This document shows positions 16,528 through 24,858 of a stretch of 64,000 bases of DNA, in pieces. The position numbers and the translations under genes are program-made. The notes beneath the pieces were generated by a model. The model was not told the origin of the DNA and did not search any database. It saw nothing but the letters and a program-made list of their open reading frames with translations. How positions within the stretch are numbered: position 1 is the stretch's first letter; each line of letters begins with the position of its first letter. Origin of the DNA: an uncultured Ruminococcus sp. (lineage in GTDB: Bacteria > Bacillota > Clostridia > Oscillospirales > Ruminococcaceae); contig CANQWR010000008.1 of NCBI GenBank assembly GCA_947627625.1, positions 1 to 64,000 of the forward strand, given 5' to 3'.

Positions 16528-17040
16528 TCAGCTCACCTGAACTATGTCTTTCAGCTCAACAAGATTGACCTGCATACCCCACTGTTCAACGGACTGATTA
16601 AGTGCGGAAGTGAGTTTCCTGTTTATATCGTCATGGGCGACAAACACATAACTGCACCTCATATTTGCAATAATGTCGTGCAGGGCGACAGAGGAGAGAC
16701 TTTCAAGAGCCGCAAGAGGTCTTTTTATGTTATATGTATACTTTTTTGCGTCAGTGACCTTGTAAAAAATAACCGTGTCTATTTCAACGGGTATTTCGTC
16801 CTGTGTGACAAAGAGCTGTCTGCTGAAATCGGCAGTTTTCTCCTCCATTGAGACACGTTCCGCAATTTTGTCTATAAACGGTATAAGAATGTGCAGTCCC
16901 TCGTCCCACTCACAGCGGAATTTTCCCATGCGTTCCACAATAAACTTGTGTGCTTTCGGGACTACCACCGTACACCTCACAATGACAAAAACTACCGCCA
17001 GAATTACTGCAATTACAACGATATAAACCACACAAATCAT
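16528..17040 (-). CDS. Short SPFH/Band 7 protein lacking the coiled coil
   Basis: 170 aa. Membrane helix (residues ~3-25) and a full SPFH domain closely similar to the 319-aa neighbour (PKAHKFIVERMGKFRCEW; EIDTVIFYKVTDAKKYTYN; QVNLVELKDI). It stops exactly where the neighbour continues with LPPREIQEAM into its coiled coil. The codons are otherwise undisturbed. Either it is a truncated paralogue or a specialised short subunit. It sits between nfeD and the micropeptide, all read in one direction. Confidence 0.85.
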   Translation of the reverse strand: MICVVYIVVIAVILAVVFVIVRCTVVVPKAHKFIVERMGKFRCEWDEGLHILIPFIDKIAERVSMEEKTADFSRQLFVTQDEIPVEIDTVIFYKVTDAKKYTYNIKRPLAALESLSSVALHDIIANMRCSYVFVAHDDINRKLTSALNQSVEQWGMQVNLVELKDIVQVS

Positions 17041-17079
17041 ATCCCCCTTCTTTTCTTGTCTTTAACATAATGTCACAAA

Positions 17080-17511
17080 TCACGCCTGAATGCGGACTAT
17101 CAGCTTTGCCCCCTGTACCTGTGAGACGGTGACTATACTGTCTTTGGGTATAACTTCACCGCTCTCTGAAACCGCACTCCAGTCCACTCCGCTTAGAGTG
17201 ACTCTGCCCGTACCCGTGTCGGGATTTATCTCCTCAGCGACAACGGCTTTCTTGCCCACATCAAGTTCGGAGTTTGTGGGAATGTAGCCTGAGTTTCTCT
17301 TTCTCATGATTATCGGCATACTTATCGCAAGACACACTGCCGAGACTGTCACAAACACGAGAAGTTCAGCCCAGAACGGTATATCTCCGAAACACGAACA
17401 TATCATCGTGGCAAAAGCTCCCACCGCAAGCCACACCGAAACAAGCTGTACGGTCATCACCTCAACCACTATGAACACGACTGCCATAATTCCCCAGAAA
17501 AGTACGTCCAC
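17080..17511 (-). CDS. NfeD-family membrane protein
   Basis: 143 aa. About three membrane helices (residues ~4-25, 28-42, 47-68) are followed by a cytoplasmic OB-fold-like beta domain (~80-143, GKKAVVAEEINPDTGTGRV... IVTVSQVQGAKLIVR). NfeD proteins pair with SPFH proteins, usually in the same operon, as here. The start is GTG at 17511 behind AAAGGGGGA. It is the first gene of the cluster. Confidence 0.9.
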   Translation of the reverse strand: MDVLFWGIMAVVFIVVEVMTVQLVSVWLAVGAFATMICSCFGDIPFWAELLVFVTVSAVCLAISMPIIMRKRNSGYIPTNSELDVGKKAVVAEEINPDTGTGRVTLSGVDWSAVSESGEVIPKDSIVTVSQVQGAKLIVRIQA

Positions 17512-17643
17512 AGCAAATCCCCCTTTCGTAAATGCAAATATGATTTAATTTAATTTATATAAATTTATTTTATATAAATTTATAAAAATAATAAATAATC
17601 CCCGTCGGGACAGATATTGAAAAATCCTCCCGCTTTGAGAAAT

Positions 17644-17672
17644 ATTCTATCACATTTTCTCCGACTTTTCAA
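17644..17672 (-). promoter_or_regulatory. Sigma-A promoter of the nfeD-SPFH operon
   Basis: Minus-strand TTGAAA-17-TAGAAT with TGTGA before the -10. The leader is about 125 nt and contains a small CCCGACGGG hairpin (near 17600). Confidence 0.68.
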
Positions 17673-17703
17673 TAGTACGGAGAAATTTTAATGATTAAAC
17701 AAA

Positions 17704-18798
17704 TCACTGCTGTTTTTCGAGTGAGTAAACTTTCATATTGCCCATTATGTAATGTCTCGCCCTCTCGCCGAACTCTATATAACTCACGCAGTACGGCAAC
17801 ATAGTTATCTCAGCCGAAATCCCGTCAAGACTGCTCTCGTTGCAGGGTACTTTCACGGCACGGAAATACTCCGCTGTCTCGTCTGTGAACCTGTCCCCCT
17901 CTGAAAAGTCGTTGAACGTGTAGATACCCGCTTTTTCAAGATATTCATTCAGGAGACGGAGAAAATTCACATATTTTTCATCATGTTCGGAACTAAGTCT
18001 GGCGTGGAGGTCGGGCATGAGTCTTGTTATTATGTGCTTTGATATGACTTTGAATATGCCTATTGTCACAATTACGGATATTTCGTCCTTGTCGGAATCT
18101 TCTATATCGTCACGCAGATGGTTCACAGCTTTTCCGAGACTGTCCGTAAACTCCCTGAAAACAGCCCTGTAACTGCTGAAATTTTTGTACTCGGCATTTT
18201 CGTCAAGATAATTTTCTATACTTTCGTACTCGGAGACGGCGTGGAGATACCTATTTGCGGAGTTTATATTTGTACGGACTGGTATTTTGTCACCCTGACG
18301 GAGCATAAACAGTTCCGTGAGAGTCAAGCCCGTTTCGGAGTCTTTGAAATTCTCCTCGGACGTATCTGTTTCAACGTCAATTATCTCGCTGTCGGAATTT
18401 TCTGTCTCACTCTTGACAGGTATCGCCACGGGGTTCAGCCTTTCCGTCTCACTCTTTAATTTGTTTATCATTTCGCCCTGTAATCTCAGAATTTCCCTGA
18501 GATTTGCACTGTCCGCAACAAGTTCATTGTTTACAGCCGTCAGGACCGCTATTTTTTCGGACATCTCATTCAGCTCATTTTCATTTCTCTCGATACGTCC
18601 TATAAGTTTTCTCAAAATTTCCTCTATCAAGGGACTGTCAAGGTGTATTTCCCTCTTTGCGGTCACGGGAGACTGTTCGGGGGGAGTAATCTGCTCGGCG
18701 ACACCCTCTCCGTGATTTTCCCGATTGTCAGCGGTTTGGGGTTTTTCCTCCGCCTTGTTTCCCTGCACAAGAGTATTCAGTCTGTCAAGAAAATTCAT
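17704..18798 (-). CDS. Coiled-coil protein of unknown function, overlapping a dockerin gene
   Basis: 364 aa, no signal peptide or membrane helix, so probably cytoplasmic. An amphipathic start (NFLDRLNTLVQG), a polar low-complexity stretch (~18-50), a strong heptad coiled coil (~55-120), an acidic linker (~125-155), then a helical region and a C-terminal beta-rich end (~290-364). The layout coiled coil, helices, then small beta domain recalls the nucleotide-exchange factor GrpE, but I see no decisive motif. Its start overlaps the stop of the upstream dockerin gene by 4 nt (ATGA), which couples a secreted dockerin protein to a seemingly intracellular partner. Confidence 0.75.
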   Translation of the reverse strand: MNFLDRLNTLVQGNKAEEKPQTADNRENHGEGVAEQITPPEQSPVTAKREIHLDSPLIEEILRKLIGRIERNENELNEMSEKIAVLTAVNNELVADSANLREILRLQGEMINKLKSETERLNPVAIPVKSETENSDSEIIDVETDTSEENFKDSETGLTLTELFMLRQGDKIPVRTNINSANRYLHAVSEYESIENYLDENAEYKNFSSYRAVFREFTDSLGKAVNHLRDDIEDSDKDEISVIVTIGIFKVISKHIITRLMPDLHARLSSEHDEKYVNFLRLLNEYLEKAGIYTFNDFSEGDRFTDETAEYFRAVKVPCNESSLDGISAEITMLPYCVSYIEFGERARHYIMGNMKVYSLEKQQ

Positions 18799-19757
18799 AT
18801 GTTCTCACCTGCCGATTCGTCGGACATATACTCCTCCATAGTCACCGTACCGCCTGTTGATAAGTACGCATAATAGCCGAGAACGGACGAGGCGTCGGAG
18901 GCATCTATCATGTTGTCACTGTTTATGTCCATTGCATATCTCTCCTCATTCAGGAGGACGGGTTCTTTGCCCGTTGAAAATTCGGAGTAAACGGAGAGTA
19001 TATATGAAGCGTCGGAAGCATCCACATAGCCGTCTCCCGTTGAGTCACCGAGGGCATATTTTCCGTCGGTGTCGTCCACCACACGCACATTCAGGGACTC
19101 TCTTTCGGGTATACCCGTGTGCAAATCACCGTCTATAATTCTTGTTATATCCGTCTGTTGGTCGTTCACATCGGGGTTGTACCCGTAAAAAATTTCATAA
19201 GCACCGCCGGGGGTGTCCGCAGAAAAAACAGCGTCAAAGGAAGTGAGCGGGTAGGAGTCGGAAGTTTCGCCGTAAATTTCCATAATATGTGCTCCCGAAG
19301 TGAGTGAAAAATTGCGGCAGTTGAACATCAGCATTCCTATGGCGGGCTTTTCGGTTATGTATATATCATATTTACACTCCGTCAGTTCGCCGCTTTCGTC
19401 CTTTTGAGCATACGCAAACGGCACAAGAGGGTTGTTCGGGTCAACAGGGTTTGTGAGGGTTATAAAGTCCTTGTCGGAGGAGAACATTCTCGCTCTCACG
19501 GCACTACAGGTGTTTGTGTCGTCCTCTATGTAGGACGAAATCCGCAGAGTATAGCCGTCTTCTGTCATCTCACTCTTTTTTATGCAAACCGTGCCGTCGC
19601 TGAGGGTGTAGGAACCGCCCTCGCAGGTGAAGTACATAACGGGAGTGTAGCCGTCGGGATAGGTGCTGTCCGCAGAGAGACAGTCCACGGGAAACACTCC
19701 GCAGACGGTCAGCGACAGTGCGATAAAATTCGACAGTGTTTTTTTCAAAATATTCAT
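18795..19757 (-). CDS. Dockerin protein with an unknown N-terminal beta domain
   Basis: 320 aa. A signal peptide (residues 1 to ~28), a ~170-aa beta-rich region of unknown family (~33-205; a divergent cohesin-like sandwich is possible), then a type-B dockerin (~235-308: LGDSTGDGYVDASDASYIL and AMDINSDNMIDASDASSVL, each followed by STG) and an acidic end. It resembles the dockerin of the BIG2 protein far more than those of the GH enzymes. The ATG has no close ribosome site; AAGGAG lies about 40 nt upstream at the start of a 13-codon frame that ends in TGA overlapping this ATG. Confidence 0.8.
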   Translation of the reverse strand: MNILKKTLSNFIALSLTVCGVFPVDCLSADSTYPDGYTPVMYFTCEGGSYTLSDGTVCIKKSEMTEDGYTLRISSYIEDDTNTCSAVRARMFSSDKDFITLTNPVDPNNPLVPFAYAQKDESGELTECKYDIYITEKPAIGMLMFNCRNFSLTSGAHIMEIYGETSDSYPLTSFDAVFSADTPGGAYEIFYGYNPDVNDQQTDITRIIDGDLHTGIPERESLNVRVVDDTDGKYALGDSTGDGYVDASDASYILSVYSEFSTGKEPVLLNEERYAMDINSDNMIDASDASSVLGYYAYLSTGGTVTMEEYMSDESAGENI

Positions 19758-19859
19758 ATATTTTTTGTATGATTCGGAATTTCAGAACCACACATACTCC
19801 TTTCCTGAGAAATACTCCGTATTTCTTTTTTACACCGCAAAAACTTGCCGTGTAATTCA

Positions 19860-19888
19860 ATTATATCATATTGCGGAGAATTTATCAA
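19860..19888 (-). promoter_or_regulatory. Sigma-A promoter of the dockerin/coiled-coil pair
   Basis: Minus-strand TTGATA-17-TATAAT with TGA before the -10. The 376-nt divergent gap (19758-20133) also holds the opposite promoter at 20019-20047; nothing else was seen. Confidence 0.75.
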
Positions 19889-20018
19889 TATATATTTAGA
19901 AATACCGACAGATTTCTTGAAATATGATTTTGTAAAAATTTTTCGGACAGGCTTTCACAAAAGCTCGCCCGTTTAGTATCATTTTTTATTATATTCTGCA
20001 TAATTTTAATTTTTCCTC

Positions 20019-20047
20019 TTGTTTTTTTCTGAGTGTTGTGGTAGAAT
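20019..20047 (+). promoter_or_regulatory. Probable promoter of the L,D-transpeptidase gene
   Basis: TTGTTT-17-TAGAAT with TGTGG in front of the -10; the -35 is weak. Leader about 80 nt. Confidence 0.5.
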
Positions 20048-20133
20048 TATATATGAGGGCTTATGCAGTTCTTAATAAAATATATTAAAAAATCAGAAAT
20101 CTAAAATCAAAATTCAAAAGAGAGGCGTGTACA

Positions 20134-21942
20134 ATGGAAAACGAAAACACCAACCCTTCAGGAGAGAGCAGAGAGGAAAAATTCAGGAGAATAAAGGCTT
20201 CTCTGGCATCACAGCATTCGGCTGTTGAGAACAGTTCCGAATCGGGAGGAAATGTTGCTGTGATGACAAAGACGGCTGAACAGACAGATAAAACTCCTGC
20301 TCCGACCGAGGAAAAAGTTCCCCCAAAAGAGAAAGTTCGCAAAAAAACCGAAATGGTCAAATCGGAAACAGTCAAACCAAAAAAAGCTAAACCCGAAACG
20401 GTCAAATCGGAAGCTGTCAAACCGAAAACGGCTAAAAAACCCGAAATTGTAAAACCCGAAAAGGTCAAAGAGCAGCCGAAGTCCCAAGCAAAGGCAGATA
20501 CTGCAAACAGTTCGGGGGACATAGTTCTCACGACCGCTGTTGTGGTTCTGACCATAATGGTAGTGTGTATGGGAATATATCTCACGGGTTTTGCCTCCTA
20601 CAGGGGAAAATTTCTCCCGAACACTTTTGTGAACGGCGTTGACATAGCGGGAATGACACTCAACGAGGCAGAGGACGCTATTCTTGCGGATGCTCCCGAA
20701 GACAAAATAACTTTTATAAAAAATGACGGTGAGGAAGTGGTATTTACTGCCGACAAATTTGGTGGAGAGTCGTATCTCCCTGCAAACGCCTTTTTTGATG
20801 CAGAGTCCGAAAGCCCCGTGCTGTGGTTTTCAAAATTATTCCGTCCGACTGAATACGAGACCGAAATTCTGCACAAGTATTCCGATGAAACTCTCAGACA
20901 GTCTATAGCGGACTACGAGTGGGGTACAACTCCCCCCACAGATGCAAAGATAGTCTCAAACGGTGACGGAACGTTCTCCATAACTCCCGACACACAGGGC
21001 GATATGGTCAACACCGGAGTGCTTGCCGACTACGCTGTCAGCAAAATAAACAGCGGTGAAAATGTTATGAATATGTCTGAAGCGGACTGCTACAACAAAC
21101 CCAACGTGACTTCTGCCGACCTTGAGGAGACTTTGAAACTTTACAACAAACTCTCAACTATCTCCATAACTTTCGATATGACAAACCGTGAGGAAATTTT
21201 TGACAACGTGGGAAGTGTCTCCGCTGACTACAAGACTTTTGCGGACTGGGTAATTCTCGCAGACGACAACACTATGGCTGTGGACTGGTCAAAGGCTTAC
21301 ACTTGGGTTGAGGAGAATATTGCAAAGCCCTATGATACGGACCTCTTCGGTCAGACGAGAAAATTTCAGTCCACTCTTGACGGAGAGATAGACCTACCTG
21401 TCGGTGACACGAGTATCTACGGCTGGCACACGGACGTTGACGCTACCACTACAAAACTCATAGACATGATCAAAAAGGGAGAGTCGGGAACTGTCGAACC
21501 TGTCTACTCTCAGGAGGGTTTCCGTATGCACAGCGATTCGGAGGGTTATAACTACACCAAAAAGACTTACATAGAAGTAAGCCTTACCCACCAACACCTC
21601 TGGTACTACCTTGACGGGGAGCTGATAATCGAGAGTGACGTTGTGACAGGTATGAAAAACGATCCGTCAAGATGTACCCACCCCGGAACTTTCTATATCT
21701 GGAGCAAAGAGTCCCCCGCTGTACTCGGTACTGTTGAAGTGGAGGGCTACTCACAGCCTGTTTCGTTCTGGATGCCCATTGACCACATAGGAATAGGTCT
21801 GCACGACCTCGGACGTTACGCCTATGGTGGAAATATCTACGAGTATGACGGCTCCCACGGTTGTGTAAATCTCCCGTGGCAGGTTGCGTCCGATATATAT
21901 GACAGGTGCGTTGTCGGTACTCCCGTTGTGATTACTCCATGA
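20134..21942 (+). CDS. Membrane-anchored L,D-transpeptidase (YkuD) with peptidoglycan-binding-type region
   Basis: 602 aa. A cytoplasmic charged N-terminus (residues 1-128) includes Lys/Pro/Glu/Val repeats such as KPETVKSEAV (~73-115); one membrane helix (~131-153); an extracellular region (~160-460) of the kind placed before YkuD in clostridial enzymes; then the YkuD domain (~478-602). The active-site signature SHGCVNLP holds catalytic Cys577, and the upstream His is in IGLHDLG. It forms or edits 3-3 cross-links in peptidoglycan. The gene converges on the GH105 gene with only 4 nt between stop codons and no terminator. Confidence 0.92.
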   Translation: MENENTNPSGESREEKFRRIKASLASQHSAVENSSESGGNVAVMTKTAEQTDKTPAPTEEKVPPKEKVRKKTEMVKSETVKPKKAKPETVKSEAVKPKTAKKPEIVKPEKVKEQPKSQAKADTANSSGDIVLTTAVVVLTIMVVCMGIYLTGFASYRGKFLPNTFVNGVDIAGMTLNEAEDAILADAPEDKITFIKNDGEEVVFTADKFGGESYLPANAFFDAESESPVLWFSKLFRPTEYETEILHKYSDETLRQSIADYEWGTTPPTDAKIVSNGDGTFSITPDTQGDMVNTGVLADYAVSKINSGENVMNMSEADCYNKPNVTSADLEETLKLYNKLSTISITFDMTNREEIFDNVGSVSADYKTFADWVILADDNTMAVDWSKAYTWVEENIAKPYDTDLFGQTRKFQSTLDGEIDLPVGDTSIYGWHTDVDATTTKLIDMIKKGESGTVEPVYSQEGFRMHSDSEGYNYTKKTYIEVSLTHQHLWYYLDGELIIESDVVTGMKNDPSRCTHPGTFYIWSKESPAVLGTVEVEGYSQPVSFWMPIDHIGIGLHDLGRYAYGGNIYEYDGSHGCVNLPWQVASDIYDRCVVGTPVVITP

Positions 21943-21946
21943 GTGA

Positions 21947-23080
21947 TTATCGGAATTTTCTTTTAAGTTCGGAATAAGCCATAAGAAACGGTGCTATACC
22001 CTTAGCATCGTTTTCTGTTATGGTCTCACTTAAATAGTATTCGGCAGTACCGTCACGCCCCATGCCGAGACCGCCCATCAGACAGATATTTTTCAGGACA
22101 GGTGTCCCATCGGGCAGGCAGTCCATATAGTTTTCAGTGACAGACAGCAGAGCATTTTTTCCGTCCTGAAAAAATTCATCTTTGGTTATGCCCAGACGGT
22201 TTGATTTCATTGCAGAGTATGCAAAGAGGAGTGTACCGCTTGTTTCGGGGTAATTTTTTTGAAGTTCGCCCCTTGTCGGAAGTTGCAACAGCATATTTTC
22301 GGGGGTGAGAAAATTTCTCAGTGAGGACAAAAGCTCTTTTAACATTTTTTGACTTATTTCGAGTTTCGGCACTATTTCACACAAGTCCGCAAGTCCCGCA
22401 CACAGCCACCCTATTGACCTCAGCCAGAACTCTTTTGAGAGACCTGTTTTTTTGTCGCTCCAATCCGTCAGACGTGATTCGTCATAGCCGTGGTAGTAGA
22501 GACCTGTTTTTTCGTCTCTCATAATTCTTTGAATATTTTTCAGTTGACTGTCAATATCGTCTAAAATCCCGTCATTTCCCGACAAAAGGGAGTACTCTGC
22601 CATAAACGGAAAAGCCATGTAAACGCCGTCCAGCCAGACCTGATTCGGATAGATAGCCTTGTGGGAGAAGTTACCGCATTTCAGTCTCGGTTGTCTCAGA
22701 AGCTGATAATTAAATAAGTTTTCATATGCGGTTTTATATTTTAATTGACCCGTCTCTCTGAAAAGCCAAATAAGGTTTCTACAGCCGTTTATGTTGTCGA
22801 GATTGAAGTCCGAATATTTTACAGTGGGTATCTCGCCATTTTGGTCAACATATGCGTCCGTGAATTTTTTCGCAAAATCGACAAGTCTCCCATCACTGTC
22901 AAGTTCATACAGCATTATCAAAGCCCTTATTATGCAGGAGTCTGCATAGTTCCACTTGGGAATTTTTTTGAACAAAAAGTTTTCCCTGTTCCAGAGAGGA
23001 GAGAGAGGTTCTGATTTCAGAATAAATTTATTTATATAATCATTTGCGTATTTTTCGACATTTTCGTATAATTTGTCCAT
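21947..23080 (-). CDS. GH105 unsaturated rhamnogalacturonyl (glucuronyl) hydrolase
   Basis: 377 aa, no signal peptide, so cytoplasmic. Family hallmarks: YPNQVWLDGVYMAFPF (catalytic Asp region, ~149-164), EFWLRSIGWLCAGLAD (~222-237), YPETSGTLLFAYS and a closing KGIAPFLMAYSEL. GH105 enzymes remove the 4,5-unsaturated uronic acid from pectin-lyase products after import. The ATG shares one base with the TGA of the upstream permease gene (TGATG). It is the last gene of a binding protein-permease-permease-hydrolase locus, the same logic as the Bacillus yte/ytc cluster. Confidence 0.87.
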   Translation of the reverse strand: MDKLYENVEKYANDYINKFILKSEPLSPLWNRENFLFKKIPKWNYADSCIIRALIMLYELDSDGRLVDFAKKFTDAYVDQNGEIPTVKYSDFNLDNINGCRNLIWLFRETGQLKYKTAYENLFNYQLLRQPRLKCGNFSHKAIYPNQVWLDGVYMAFPFMAEYSLLSGNDGILDDIDSQLKNIQRIMRDEKTGLYYHGYDESRLTDWSDKKTGLSKEFWLRSIGWLCAGLADLCEIVPKLEISQKMLKELLSSLRNFLTPENMLLQLPTRGELQKNYPETSGTLLFAYSAMKSNRLGITKDEFFQDGKNALLSVTENYMDCLPDGTPVLKNICLMGGLGMGRDGTAEYYLSETITENDAKGIAPFLMAYSELKRKFR

Positions 23081-23922
23081 CAGTTTATTCCTCCGAATGT
23101 TATACTGTCCATAATTTTTCTCTGTGCGAACGCAAAGACCGCCAGAGACGGTATCAGTCCTATTGCGGACATTGCAAGCACTGTGTTTTGTTCATAGCCG
23201 TTTCCGGTGGCATCGGACGACAGTCTCAGTATCAGTGAGAGAGGGTATTTTTCCACGGAACTTATCATCATAAGGGGTGTCATGAAGTCGTTGACAGTCC
23301 AAAGAAAAGTGAACACCGCCACCGATATTAAAACGGGCTTTATGCACGGGACTATTATAAATACAAGTGTCCGAATTGCTCCACAGCCGTCTATTTTTGA
23401 AGCCTCGTCAAGCTGTTTCGGTACACCCTTTATAAATTCATATATCATGAATACAAATGAACCCTCAACGGCAAAGAGTGACGGAACTGTCAGCGGTATG
23501 TAAGTGTCGGTCAGACCGACTTTGCTCCACATCAGATAAGACGGTATTATGACGACTATTGACGGTATAAACATAACTCCCATGAGAAGTGCAAAGAAAA
23601 ATTTTTTCATTGGGAAGTCAAACCTTGCAAAGCCGTAAGCCGTCAGTGTGGACGAGACAAGTGTGAAAATTATTTTTGGTACGACTATAAAAAAAGTGTT
23701 TAGAAAATAGTGTCCCATGCTGTAAGGGGTGACAGTCTGCCACGCCCTGAAATACGCCGAAAAATCGGGTTTTTCGGGTATGAACCCAACAGAGCCGAAT
23801 ATTTCACTGTCGGGTTTGAGTGACGAGCCGACAAGCCACAGGAGCGGGTATATCATAATAATCCCCACTAAACTCAGCAAGATATATATAATTATTTTAC
23901 TAAAAATTTTTCTGAGTTTCAA
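23080..23922 (-). CDS. Carbohydrate ABC transporter permease (MalG-type)
   Basis: 280 aa, six predicted membrane helices. The cytoplasmic EAA-type loop reads KQLDEASKIDGCGAIRTLVFIIVP split around the conserved EA---DG-A-----I--P. It is one half of an importer channel; the ATPase is not encoded here and is probably shared (MsmK-type), as is common for these importers. It begins at TTG 23922, overlapping the previous stop as TTGA. Confidence 0.9.
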   Translation of the reverse strand: MKLRKIFSKIIIYILLSLVGIIMIYPLLWLVGSSLKPDSEIFGSVGFIPEKPDFSAYFRAWQTVTPYSMGHYFLNTFFIVVPKIIFTLVSSTLTAYGFARFDFPMKKFFFALLMGVMFIPSIVVIIPSYLMWSKVGLTDTYIPLTVPSLFAVEGSFVFMIYEFIKGVPKQLDEASKIDGCGAIRTLVFIIVPCIKPVLISVAVFTFLWTVNDFMTPLMMISSVEKYPLSLILRLSSDATGNGYEQNTVLAMSAIGLIPSLAVFAFAQRKIMDSITFGGIN

Positions 23923-24776
23923 AATTCCTCACTCCCCCTTCTGCCGATTTTCCATATCAAAATAATTGCAATAGTTATGACTGCAAACAATATCCATGAG
24001 ACCGCATTTGCATAGCCCGTCTCGCCGTACCTGAACATCTCGTCATATATGAGCATTCCGACAGTCCTTGTGCTTTTCATAGGACCTCCGCCTGTGAGTA
24101 AATACGGGGCGTTGAACTCCTGAAAAGCCGATATTGTCTGCAAAATCAAATTCAGAAATATCGAATCACGGAGCAGGGGCAGAGTTATCAGAAAAAAAGC
24201 TCTCACCTTTCCACAGCCGTCTGTCTTTGCACAGTCGTAATATTCGGAGGGGATATTTTTCAGTGCGTTCAGAAATATAATCATTGAAGAGCCGAACTCC
24301 CAGAGCCTTAGCAGTATTATAATTGAGAGAGCGTGCCGTGAGTCGCTGTACCACCCGACACTCTCAATGTTTATCAGATTAAGGAATTTATTTACGGGAC
24401 CGTCCGAAGTGAAAAGGAACTGCCACATTATGACGACTGACAGATTTGAGCCGAGTACGGAGGGTATGTAAAAAATTGTCCTGTAGACACCCATAAATCT
24501 GAGAGAGATACTCAAAATAAGTGCCACGGCAAGCGAGACGACAAGTTTCAACGGCACAAGTATCAGCACATATTTCAGTGTGACCGCCATAGATTTGTAA
24601 AAATCACTGCTTTGGAGGACTTCAGTATATGTACCGCTTTCAGAGACACTTCCCGCAAAGGACATTCCGAGGGGGATAGCCGTGAACAGAACAAGACCTG
24701 CCACAAACGGCATTATCAGCAACAGCCCCGTATATTTTCCCGTCCCGACAGAATTTTTGTAAAATTTTTTACCCAT
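23919..24776 (-). CDS. Carbohydrate ABC transporter permease (MalF/UgpA-type)
   Basis: 285 aa, six membrane helices. EAA loop: SEYYDCAKTDGCGKVRAFF, with ITLP after it. It is partner of the downstream permease. The ATG at 24776 follows AAGGAGGTCACAG. A fragment of the GC-rich element lies between this gene and the binding-protein gene upstream. Confidence 0.91.
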   Translation of the reverse strand: MGKKFYKNSVGTGKYTGLLLIMPFVAGLVLFTAIPLGMSFAGSVSESGTYTEVLQSSDFYKSMAVTLKYVLILVPLKLVVSLAVALILSISLRFMGVYRTIFYIPSVLGSNLSVVIMWQFLFTSDGPVNKFLNLINIESVGWYSDSRHALSIIILLRLWEFGSSMIIFLNALKNIPSEYYDCAKTDGCGKVRAFFLITLPLLRDSIFLNLILQTISAFQEFNAPYLLTGGGPMKSTRTVGMLIYDEMFRYGETGYANAVSWILFAVITIAIILIWKIGRRGSEEF

Positions 24777-24796
24777 TCTGTGACCTCCTTTACTGC

Positions 24797-24858
24797 CTTA
24801 CGGCTTTGGATTTTTGGGGGTTCAGGGGGAAAAGCCCCTGCCCCTTATTGTTCTAATT
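24797..24858 (+). repeat. GC-rich intergenic element, short copy 6 inside the ABC operon
   Basis: Begins with the ACGGCTTTGGATTTTTGGGG left flank seen in other copies and ends CCCCTTATTGTTCTA. The end of the element supplies the TAG stop codon of the solute-binding protein gene (minus strand TAGAAC). It therefore lies between two genes of one operon. Confidence 0.75.

Noticed and set aside
16528-17040. Short SPFH gene as a frameshifted pseudogene
   Set aside because: No continuation of the coiled coil is seen in another frame downstream; the gene ends cleanly and is followed by a new ribosome site.
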